A stretch of DNA of 64,000 nt from Kibdelosporangium persicum (GTDB lineage: Bacteria > Actinomycetota > Actinomycetes > Mycobacteriales > Pseudonocardiaceae), in NCBI RefSeq assembly GCF_013280595.1, contig NZ_JAAATY010000036.1, positions 37,430 to 101,429 of the forward strand, read 5' to 3'. Of the stretch, positions 42,394 through 49,671 are shown one piece after another (position 1 is the first letter of the stretch; each line of letters begins with the position of its first letter). The position numbers were made by a program, and so were the translations under genes. The notes beneath the pieces were generated by a model. That model was given only the letters and a program-made list of their open reading frames with translations, did not search any database and was not told the DNA's origin.

Positions 42394-44096
42394 CGGATCT
42401 GCTGGAGTTGCACGGAGTTGAAGTGTCCTTCAACTCCGTGCACGCGGTTCGCTCGGTCAGTTACTCCGTCGCGGCGGGCGAAGTTGTCGCCGTGGTGGGG
42501 GAATCCGGCTCGGGCAAAACCGTGACGGCGATGTCCCTGCTGGGGTTGTTGCCGACGACCGCGAAGGTGTCCGGCCGTGCGCTGCTGGACGGCCGGGACC
42601 TGTACGACATGCCGCCCGCGGACCTGCGCAAGGTCCGCGGCGGTGCGGTCGGCATGGTGTTCCAGGAGCCGATGAGCGCGCTCAACCCGGTGTTCTCCGT
42701 GGGTGATCAGCTCGTCGAGGCGATCAAAGCGCACCAGGATCTGTCCACAGCGGACGCTCGTGAACGCGCGATCGAGTTGCTGGACCTGGTCGGCCTGCCC
42801 GAACCGGCCCGCAGGTTCCGGTCGTACCCGCACGAGCTGTCCGGTGGTCAGCTGCAACGGATCGTGATCGCGATGGCGGTGGCGAACGAGCCGAAGCTGC
42901 TGATCGCCGACGAGCCGACCACCGCGCTGGACGTCACGGTCCAGGCGGAGATCCTGGAGCTGTTGCGGGACCTGCGGTCCAGGCTGCGGACCGCGATCCT
43001 GCTGATCACGCACGACATGGGTGTGGTCGCGGACCTCGCCGACCGTGTCGTCGTGATGTACGACGGCCAGGTCGTCGAACAAGGCACGGTGACGGAAATC
43101 TTCACCGCGCCGCGCGAGAAGTACACCCAGGAGTTGCTGGGCTCGGTGATCACGCTGGGAGCCAGGGCGACCGAGGGTGTCGAACGAGCGCTTGCTTCAG
43201 AATTGGTGGTCCGGGAGAACCACCTTGCGGTGTCGGAACACCCGGCCACCTCGTCGGTGCCGGACGTGCCTGCCGTCGAGCCGGTGCTGACCGTCGAAGA
43301 CCTCACGGTGGTCTACGGCGGCAGGTTGCGCGCGATCTCCGTGCGCGCCGCCGACCGCGTCAGTTTGCACGTCGAACCGGGCGAAGTGCTGGGCCTCGTG
43401 GGGGAATCGGGCTCCGGCAAGAGCACGGTGGCCGGTGCGGTCACCGGTTTGGTCAAGGCGACGAGCGGATGCGTCAAGGTCGCCGGGGCCGACATCGCCC
43501 GCGTTCGCGGCCGTGCCGCAAAGGCGTTGCGGCGCAAAATAGGCGTGGTGTTCCAGGACCCGCTGTCCTCACTGAACCCGCGCACACCGGTCGGCGACAG
43601 CGTGGCCGAACCGATTCGCCTGCACAAGGCGCTCAACGGGTCCTCAGTGGACAAGCGGGTGGCTGAACTGTTGGAGTCCGTGCAGCTTTCGGCCTCACTG
43701 CGGAACAGGTATCCGCACGAGTTGTCCGGCGGGCAACGGCAACGCGTGTGCATCGCGCGGGCGCTGGCGCTCAACCCGGACCTGCTGATCGCGGACGAGC
43801 CGACCAGTGCTTTGGACGTGTCCGTGCAGGCCAAGGTGCTGGATCTGTTCCGCTCGTTGCAGGAGGAGTACGGCTTCGCGTGCCTGTTCATCAGCCATGA
43901 TTTGGCCGTGATCGAGCAGTTGGCCGGTCGGGTCGCCGTGATGCATCGCGGGCACGTGGTGGAGCAGGGTCCTACCAATGGCGTGCTGGCGGAACCTTTG
44001 CACCCTTACACCCAGCGCTTGCTTGCCGCGGCGCCGGTCGCGGACCCGGAGGAGCAGGCCCGGCGCCGGGAGGTTTGGCGGCAGCTCAAGGTGTGA
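42390..44096 (+). CDS. Fused double ATPase of the peptide ABC importer (DppD-DppF type)
   Basis: 568 residues with two complete ABC domains. Domain 1: Walker A GESGSGKT (37-44), signature LSGGQLQR, Walker B LLIADEPTTALD. Domain 2 (from about 295): GESGSGKST, LSGGQRQR, LLIADEPTSALD. Each ends in the oligopeptide-type C-terminal extension. Fusing the two ATPases into one chain ensures a heterodimer. Start GTG 42390 within the SBP stop; the frame is open further upstream but only as SBP antisense-frame sequence. With the permeases and SBP it makes a full importer with no missing part. Confidence 0.93.
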   Translation: MTDLLELHGVEVSFNSVHAVRSVSYSVAAGEVVAVVGESGSGKTVTAMSLLGLLPTTAKVSGRALLDGRDLYDMPPADLRKVRGGAVGMVFQEPMSALNPVFSVGDQLVEAIKAHQDLSTADARERAIELLDLVGLPEPARRFRSYPHELSGGQLQRIVIAMAVANEPKLLIADEPTTALDVTVQAEILELLRDLRSRLRTAILLITHDMGVVADLADRVVVMYDGQVVEQGTVTEIFTAPREKYTQELLGSVITLGARATEGVERALASELVVRENHLAVSEHPATSSVPDVPAVEPVLTVEDLTVVYGGRLRAISVRAADRVSLHVEPGEVLGLVGESGSGKSTVAGAVTGLVKATSGCVKVAGADIARVRGRAAKALRRKIGVVFQDPLSSLNPRTPVGDSVAEPIRLHKALNGSSVDKRVAELLESVQLSASLRNRYPHELSGGQRQRVCIARALALNPDLLIADEPTSALDVSVQAKVLDLFRSLQEEYGFACLFISHDLAVIEQLAGRVAVMHRGHVVEQGPTNGVLAEPLHPYTQRLLAAAPVADPEEQARRREVWRQLKV

Positions 44097-44242
44097 GGAG
44101 GGCCAACCGCCGCCCTGCCGCGTTGGCCGTCGCGCCACCTTGGCTGGCGCTTTGACTGCCGCCTTGGCCGTCGCGCCACCTTGGTCGCCCTGCTTGCCGC
44201 CGTTGGCTGCTGCGCTTGTGCCTGGTTGGTTGCCGTGCTGCT

Positions 44243-44504
44243 GCCTAGGCCGCGTTGGCCGCGTTGGCCGCGTCGACGGCCGCCTCGGCTGCCGTGCTGG
44301 TGCCTTGATTCGCCGTGCCTGCCGCCTTGGTTGCCGCGCATGTGGCCAGGCTGGCGTGCCGCCTTGACGCTCGCTGCCGCCTAGGCCGCGTTGGCCGCGT
44401 TGGCCGCGTTGGCCGCGTCGACGGCCGCCTCGGCTGCCGTGCTGGTGCCTTGATTCGCCGTGCCTGCCGCCTTGGTTGCCGCGCATGTGGCCAGGCTGGC
44501 GTGC
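44243..44504. repeat. Direct duplication, 117 and 126 bp, in a low-complexity tract
   Basis: The block 44243-44359 is repeated at 44379-44504, nearly identical except for one extra 9 bp unit (CGTTGGCCG) in the second copy. The wider tract 44097-44600 is built of short GCCGCCTTGG- and TGCCGTGC-like words. Arg/Gly-rich reading frames on the minus strand here have no family features and run into the ATPase gene, so I treat the tract as non-coding. Confidence 0.85.
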
Positions 44505-44602
44505 TACCGCCTTGGCTGCTGCGCTGACGCCTGGGCCCGCCGGGCCGCTGCCTTGGCTGCCGTGCCACCGCCTTGGTTGCCGTGCCCGCTGCAGCGCACC
44601 GA

Positions 44603-44664
44603 AACTGTCGTACCCCCTTGGTAACGTGAAATCAGGGGGACCCCCTCGGGAATTGCTGTTGCGG
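44603..44664 (+). repeat. Intergenic element, family 2 subtype a, copy 3
   Basis: AACTGTCGTACCCCCTTGG, TAACGTGAAATCAGGGGG, ACCCCCTCGGGAATTG. It shares the GGTAACGTGAAA...AGGGG...CCCCCT...GGGAATTG core with the copies at 17289 and 31137. It directly follows the low-complexity tract and lies 64 bp from the P450 3' end. Confidence 0.8.
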
Positions 44665-44727
44665 ACGAAGCTGCGCTGGGCCGCTGCCGGGCGCGGGAAC
44701 TCGCATCCGGTCCGCCCGCGCAGGTGT

Positions 44728-45954
44728 CTACTCGGCCGTTTCGGTCCAGGTGACCGGCAGTTCGTGGACGCCGTAGATGTTCATGTCCGACTTGAGTTTC
44801 ACGTCGCCCGCCGGGATGGCGAGCTGGAGGGTGGGGAAGCGGCGCAGCAGTCCTTCGAAGCCCGCGCGCATCTCGATGCGGGCCAGTTGCTGGCCGAGGC
44901 ACTGGTGGATGCCGTGGCCGAAGGACACGTGGCCGCGCGCCTTGCGGTGGATGTCCAGGGCGTCGGCGTTGTCGAAGCGCCGGGGGTCGCGGTTGGCGGC
45001 CAGCAGTGCGACGACGACGGTCGATCCCTTTCGGATCGTTTCGCCGCCGACCTCGATGTCGTCCGTCGCGTAGCGGTAGAAGATGTCGGCGATCGACAGG
45101 TATCGCATGAGTTCCTCGACGGCATCGGGCAGCAGAGCCGGGTCGGCGCGCAGTTCGGCGAGCTGCTCGGGGTGCTCCAGGAGCGCGAACGTGCCCAGCG
45201 CCAGCATGTTGGCGGTGGTCTCGTGGCCCGCGAGCAGCAGCAGGAAGGCGACGCCGGTCAGCTCCTCGATGGTGAGGTCGTCGTCGCTGGCCAGGTCGGA
45301 CAGGATGTCGTCGCCGGGCGTGGCGCGTTTGCCGGTGACCAGTTCGGCCAGGTACGTCGTCAACGCGCCGAGCGCGGCCATCTTCTCTTCCAGCGTCACC
45401 TCCTTCTCCAGGAACTTCGCGGAGTTGACCTGGAAGGTCTCCCGGTCCTCGTAGGGGACGCCGAGCAGTTCGCAGATCACCAGCGACGGCACCGGCAGCG
45501 CGAACTCCTTGACCAGGTCGACCGGCGGGGTCAGCCGCGTCAGGTCGTCCAGTTGCCGGTCGACGACGTCGATGATGTGCGCTTCGAGCGTTTTCATGCG
45601 CTTGACGGTGAAGGCGCCGGTGAGCCTGCGCCGCAGCCTGGTGTGGTCCGGCGGGTCCATGGCGACGAACACGCCCGGCATCTGCGGGGACGGTTCGGTG
45701 GGCGTGGGCATACCGGGGGTCTCGAAGGGCACGTGGACGATGCCCAGGTCCTGGCGGGAGCTGAACCGGGTGTCGGCCATGACCTGGCGGACCTCGTCGT
45801 AGCCGGTGACCAGATAGCCCTCGTGACCGTCCGGGAAGATCATCGGACTGACCGGGCGGGCCTCGCGCAGCCGGGTGAGTCGGCGGGGAGGGTCGAACGG
45901 GCCCGCGTCGCGCTCCATGGGCAGTCCGTGCGGGATGGGGACCGGCTGGCTCAT
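44728..45954 (-). CDS. Cytochrome P450 (bacterial class I, CYP105/107-like)
   Basis: A 408-residue soluble P450. The I-helix oxygen motif LLLLAGHETT lies at about 238-247, the K-helix ExxR at Glu281-Arg284 (EELMRY), and the haem loop FGHGIHQCLG with Cys352. No ferredoxin or reductase gene is adjacent, so electrons come from shared partners. There is no biosynthetic cluster around it; substrate unknown. The upstream 45955-46074 shows nothing but a possible promoter, and its 3' side faces the convergent ABC operon across a repeat tract. Confidence 0.93.
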   Translation of the reverse strand: MSQPVPIPHGLPMERDAGPFDPPRRLTRLREARPVSPMIFPDGHEGYLVTGYDEVRQVMADTRFSSRQDLGIVHVPFETPGMPTPTEPSPQMPGVFVAMDPPDHTRLRRRLTGAFTVKRMKTLEAHIIDVVDRQLDDLTRLTPPVDLVKEFALPVPSLVICELLGVPYEDRETFQVNSAKFLEKEVTLEEKMAALGALTTYLAELVTGKRATPGDDILSDLASDDDLTIEELTGVAFLLLLAGHETTANMLALGTFALLEHPEQLAELRADPALLPDAVEELMRYLSIADIFYRYATDDIEVGGETIRKGSTVVVALLAANRDPRRFDNADALDIHRKARGHVSFGHGIHQCLGQQLARIEMRAGFEGLLRRFPTLQLAIPAGDVKLKSDMNIYGVHELPVTWTETAE

Positions 45955-46074
45955 CGGGTTCCTTTCGTGGTGGTGTTGCTGCCACAGTCACCGACGGGCC
46001 TGACATAGGCCTGACACGGCCCAGACACCGGCCATCCCGGAGAATGGCCCAGTGCCGAACCCGGCGGCGGTGCT

Positions 46075-46340
46075 GAACCGGTGAGGGTCGTTGGGCTGGT
46101 GGCGGTCGCTGGGCCGGCGGCGGTGCTGAACCGGTGAGGGTCGTTGGGCTGGTGGCGGACGCTGGACCGGCGGCGGCGCTGAACCGGCGAGAATCGTTGA
46201 ACCGGCGGCGGTAGCTGGACCGGCGAGGCCGTTGAACCGGTGAGGGTCGTTGAGCTGGTGGCGGACGCTGAACCCGCCAGGACTCGCTGAGCTGGCGGGA
46301 GGTAGCTGAACCGGCGAGGATCGTTGAACCGGCGAGGGCC
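46075..46340. repeat. Tandem repeat, about 53 bp period
   Basis: Copies begin with GAACCGG at 46075, 46128, 46181 and 46234, exactly 53 bp apart, followed by shorter degenerate units. The unit reads GAACCGGTGAGGGTCGTTGG then GCTGGTGGCGG and so on. It lies between the P450 start and the ECF partner gene, and runs directly into the family 2 element at 46344. Confidence 0.88.
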
Positions 46341-46343
46341 GCC

Positions 46344-46404
46344 GATTGTCGGTGCCCTCTGGTTGACTTAAATCAAGGGCTCCCCTGAATGGCGGGGTTT
46401 GTCG
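46344..46404 (+). repeat. Intergenic element, family 2 subtype b, copy 2
   Basis: GATTGTCGGTGCCCTCTGG, TTGACTTAAATCAAGGGC, TCCCCTGAATGGCGGGGTTTG, TCG. It matches the reverse complement of 11965-12026 along its whole length, with about 12 differences. It sits 58 bp beyond the end of the ECF-partner gene. Confidence 0.75.
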
Positions 46405-46461
46405 TCGTCGTGACCAGCGGATTCGCGTCCGGCGAGCCACCGCCCGCCGGACGCGTCGGGA

Positions 46462-47562
46462 TCAGCGGGAGGGTTGGACGCCCAGCTTGTCGGCCACGGC
46501 CGTGTGCTCGACCCGGTCGCTGATCTGCTCGCCTGCTTTGGCGCCGTCCACGTCCTTGAGGGCGACCGTCCGGGCGCCGATCACCTGGCCGTTCGCTGGA
46601 TCCAGCAGTACCTCTTCCAGCAGGCGGCCGCCTCCGTACTCGATGCCGATTGAGACCGCCGTGCGGTTGTCCCGTGTGGTCGTGTCCGCGACTCGGAGGT
46701 ACGGGTTGTGGCTCAGGGCTTGCAGCGTGGCACGCCGCACGGCCACGGAGAATTGGACATCGAGCAGGCGCGAAGCCGTTCGGAAGAACTGTAGCGGCGG
46801 GTCCGAGTGCTTGGCTGAGTCGTCCGCCAGGAACGAGTAGAGCTGCCGTGGATCGTGAGGTGGCTTGACAGGGCCGTCAAATGTCCGGACAGCGCCCACC
46901 AGCGCGCAGCCCTCGGTGTGCATGAAGTCGCCGCAGCGGGCCTGCGTCTCGCCGTCGGGCGTGACCAGTGGCAGGTCGAAGCGCACGTCGTCCGCACGGG
47001 CTTCCTGCTCCGAGCCTGTGATCCACTGCCGGTTCTGCGTCGTCTGGTTGCGGGCCATCCACATCTGGTTCTGGTCCGCCGGGATCCACGTCTCGGTCCG
47101 GTATTCGGCCATGTACGTGTACTTCCTGCCGCTCTTGCCCTCGTCGGTCGTCCGGCGCAGCGTCTGGGTCGAGACATACCGGTACTGGCCCGGGCCGAGC
47201 GGTGTCTCCGACACCCGGGTGGCCAGGGTGTTCAAGCTGTTCTGGGGCTGGTCCGGCATCGCGGGCATGGGTGCGTGCTGGCTGCCCGACGTGGCGGGAG
47301 GCCGTGTCGGTACGGCGCTGGACTGTGCGGTGGCGATCTCGTCTGATGGAGAAGAAGGTGAAGTGGCCACCACCAGGAGTGCACCGGCCGTGACCACCAC
47401 GACGGACGCTGCCACGGCCGCCAACGGGATAGCCCGCCTGGTCTCGGCGGCACGCATGAGCTTCGCGCGCGCCCTGACTTGGGCGTCCTGATTAACGGCT
47501 GTGTCCACGTACAAGGCGGCCATCGCGTTGTCGAGTTCCTCATCGGACCACACGTCAGTCAC
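46462..47562 (-). CDS. Membrane protein encoded with an ECF sigma factor (CU044_5270-like)
   Basis: 366 residues. A short cytosolic N-terminus (about 1-45, SDEELDNAMAALYVDTA) precedes one membrane helix (IPLAAVAASVVVVTAGALLVVA), then a Ser/Pro-rich linker and an extracellular domain with TPLGPGQYRYVSTQTLRR and YMAEYRTETWIPADQ. This layout suggests an anti-sigma or sensor partner, but no zinc-binding ZAS motif is visible. It overlaps the sigma gene by 8 nt; start GTG 47562. The same type of gene accompanies sigma factors in many actinomycetes. Function unproven. Confidence 0.8.
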   Translation of the reverse strand: MTDVWSDEELDNAMAALYVDTAVNQDAQVRARAKLMRAAETRRAIPLAAVAASVVVVTAGALLVVATSPSSPSDEIATAQSSAVPTRPPATSGSQHAPMPAMPDQPQNSLNTLATRVSETPLGPGQYRYVSTQTLRRTTDEGKSGRKYTYMAEYRTETWIPADQNQMWMARNQTTQNRQWITGSEQEARADDVRFDLPLVTPDGETQARCGDFMHTEGCALVGAVRTFDGPVKPPHDPRQLYSFLADDSAKHSDPPLQFFRTASRLLDVQFSVAVRRATLQALSHNPYLRVADTTTRDNRTAVSIGIEYGGGRLLEEVLLDPANGQVIGARTVALKDVDGAKAGEQISDRVEHTAVADKLGVQPSR

Positions 47563-48127
47563 TGTTGTTCTCCCCGAGGGTGCGTAGTTGTTTGCGGACG
47601 CGGTGCAGGCGGGATCGCACGGTTCCGGCCGGGATGCCCAGCGCTTCGGCCACCTCGTTGTTGTCCAGACCAGCCAACGAGACCAGCAGCAGGACATCGC
47701 GGTCACCTGGGGACAGCTGGGCCAATGCCGTGGCCAGCCGCCGGGCCGCGGTCTGGGCGTCCACCCGTTCGGCGACCCTGCCGTCGTGGTTGGCGTCGAC
47801 GACTACCCGTGCGCCGGCGGCTCGTGCCGCCATCTCCAAGGCGCGGATTTCCGCGCGCACGTGCTGGCGGACCAGATTCGTGGCTATGCCGTACAGCCAG
47901 GTCCGTACGGCCGCTCTGGCCGGGTCGTAGCTGCGCCTGCGGTTCAGCGCGATCAGGAACGTCTCGCTGAGCAGGTCGTCCGCCGTGGCCGCGCCGACGC
48001 GCCGCGTCAGGTAGCGGTGCAGCGCGTCGGCGTGCCGGTCGAACAGCCAGCCGAACGTCTCAGCGGCCCTGGGTCCGCTGAGGTCCGGATGATCGCCGTC
48101 GTCCCGTAGTTCGGTCGTCGTCCTCAC
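47555..48127 (-). CDS. ECF-type RNA polymerase sigma factor
   Basis: 190 residues. Sigma region 2 (about 25-95; LFDRHADALHRYLTRRVG, AVRTWLYGIATNLVRQHVR) and region 4 (about 130-185; LSPGDRDVLLLVSLAGLDNNEVAEALGIPAGTVRSRLHRVRKQL) are clear. It directs polymerase to a small regulon, probably including its own operon. GTG start at 48127. The membrane protein following, with an 8 nt overlap, is the probable regulator. Confidence 0.92.
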   Translation of the reverse strand: MRTTTELRDDGDHPDLSGPRAAETFGWLFDRHADALHRYLTRRVGAATADDLLSETFLIALNRRRSYDPARAAVRTWLYGIATNLVRQHVRAEIRALEMAARAAGARVVVDANHDGRVAERVDAQTAARRLATALAQLSPGDRDVLLLVSLAGLDNNEVAEALGIPAGTVRSRLHRVRKQLRTLGENNSD

Positions 48128-48220
48128 ACCCTTGTGATTGGTGGATGAGGGCAGTCGTGTTCACGGTAGAGGGAACTTTCGGGGCTGGACTTGACCTTGG
48201 CGAGCGCGTAGACCTCCGGC

Positions 48221-49612
48221 ATGGGCACGAGAAGAACGTTCCTGTCCGCATCCGTCGCCGCGGCCGCGTTGGCGGGGACCGGCATTCCCGCGGGCGCCGA
48301 GCAACTCGGTGGCTGCGGCCCCGGCAAGCCGGTCCGGCCGCAGCCACCGGACGCCGAGCTGAAGGCGATCCTGCGGGAGATCGACGAGCGCCGGATCGAG
48401 GCGATCGTCCGCAAGCTGGCCTCCTTCGGCACCCGGCACACCTTGTCCTCGCAGGACGATCCGGTCCGCGGCATCGGCGCGGCCCGTGACTGGATCTTCG
48501 CGGAGATGAGCAAGTACGCCAACGACACCATGAAGGTCGAACTTCAGTCCTACATCCAGCAACCCGCGCCGCCGAGGATTCCGGAGGCCGTCCGGATCAC
48601 CAACGTGCTGGCGACCCTGCGCGGATCGACGTCCCCCGACCGGATCTACGTGGTCTCCGGCCACTACGACTCCCGATGCACCGACGCGAACGACTTCACC
48701 AGCGACGCGCCCGGTGCCAACGACGACGCGTCAGGTGTCGCGGTCGCGATGGAACTGGCGCGGATCATGTCGAAACGACGCCCGGAGGCCACGATTGTCT
48801 TCGCGGCCGTGGCGGGCGAGGAACAAGGCCTGCACGGCGCCCGGCACATGGCGACCACCTACAAGTCCGCGGGCGCGGACATCCAGGCCATGTTCACCAA
48901 CGACATCATCGGCAGCAGCACGGCCGACGACGGGACCCGCGACCCCAGGACGGTCCGGTTGTTCGCCGAAGGCGTGCCGACCGCGGAAACCCCTGCCGAA
49001 GCCAATGTCCGGCGGTCTGTCGGCGGCGAGAACGACTCCAGTTCCCGCCAGTTGTCACGGTTCGTACGCAGTGTCGCGGTGAACGACGCGACCGGCATGA
49101 ACGTACGTGTGATCTACCGCAGGGACAGGTATCTGCGCGGCGGCGATCACATCCCGTTCCTGGAACAGGCCTACCCGGCGGCCCGGTTCACCGAGCCGAA
49201 CGAGAACTACGCGCACCAGCACCAGGATGTCCGGGTGGAGAACGGCGTCCAGTACGGCGACCTGCCGGAGTTCTGCGACTTCCCCTACATCGCACGGGTC
49301 GCGAAGGTCAACGCGGCCGCGCTGTGGTCGTTGGCCAACGGCCCCGGCACGCCGAAGGGCGTCCGTATCAACACATCGCGCCTCACCAACGACACAGACC
49401 TGTTGTGGCAGCGCGGTTCTGAGCCGGACCTCGCGGGCTACGAGGTCGTGTGGCGCGAGACCACCGCCCACGACTGGACGCACTACATCGACGTCGGCGA
49501 CACGACCACGGCCAGGGTCGACCTGTCCAAGGACAACGTGTTCTTCGGCGTCCGAGCCTACGACAAGGCCGGACACCGCAGCCCAGTAGCCTTCCCCACC
49601 CCCCAGTCCTAG
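48221..49612 (+). CDS. Secreted M28 metallopeptidase
   Basis: 463 residues. A twin-arginine-like signal (MGTRRTFLSASVAAAALAG) with cleavage near residue 26 leads into an M28 domain with two-zinc ligands His148 (VSGHYDSR), Asp168 (GANDDASG), Glu200-Glu201 (AGEEQGLHG), Asp228 (TNDIIGS) and a His in YAHQHQD. The last 90 residues form a fibronectin-III-like module (DLLWQRGSEPDLAGYEVVWRE). It probably acts as an exported aminopeptidase that completes digestion started by proteases such as the S8 enzyme. ATG start; the ribosome site is weak. Confidence 0.9.
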   Translation: MGTRRTFLSASVAAAALAGTGIPAGAEQLGGCGPGKPVRPQPPDAELKAILREIDERRIEAIVRKLASFGTRHTLSSQDDPVRGIGAARDWIFAEMSKYANDTMKVELQSYIQQPAPPRIPEAVRITNVLATLRGSTSPDRIYVVSGHYDSRCTDANDFTSDAPGANDDASGVAVAMELARIMSKRRPEATIVFAAVAGEEQGLHGARHMATTYKSAGADIQAMFTNDIIGSSTADDGTRDPRTVRLFAEGVPTAETPAEANVRRSVGGENDSSSRQLSRFVRSVAVNDATGMNVRVIYRRDRYLRGGDHIPFLEQAYPAARFTEPNENYAHQHQDVRVENGVQYGDLPEFCDFPYIARVAKVNAAALWSLANGPGTPKGVRINTSRLTNDTDLLWQRGSEPDLAGYEVVWRETTAHDWTHYIDVGDTTTARVDLSKDNVFFGVRAYDKAGHRSPVAFPTPQS

Positions 49613-49613
49613 A

Positions 49614-49671
49614 AACCCCCTCGTGAGTGTTTATCGGTGTTAGAACACGGATAAACACTCACGAGGGGGTT
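49614..49671. repeat. Palindromic intergenic repeat, copy 4 (family 1)
   Basis: The longest copy, with 22 bp perfect arms around the loop GGTGTTAGAACACG; the loop holds a further small palindrome GTGTTAGAACAC. It fills the gap between the convergent M28 and helicase genes, 1 nt after one stop codon and touching the other. Confidence 0.93.

Noticed and set aside
43695..44486. Arg/Gly/Gln-rich minus-strand frames over the low-complexity tract, resembling a collagen- or RGG-like protein
   Set aside because: The frames shift between repeat copies, overlap the ABC ATPase gene and lack a ribosome site; best seen as translated repeats.
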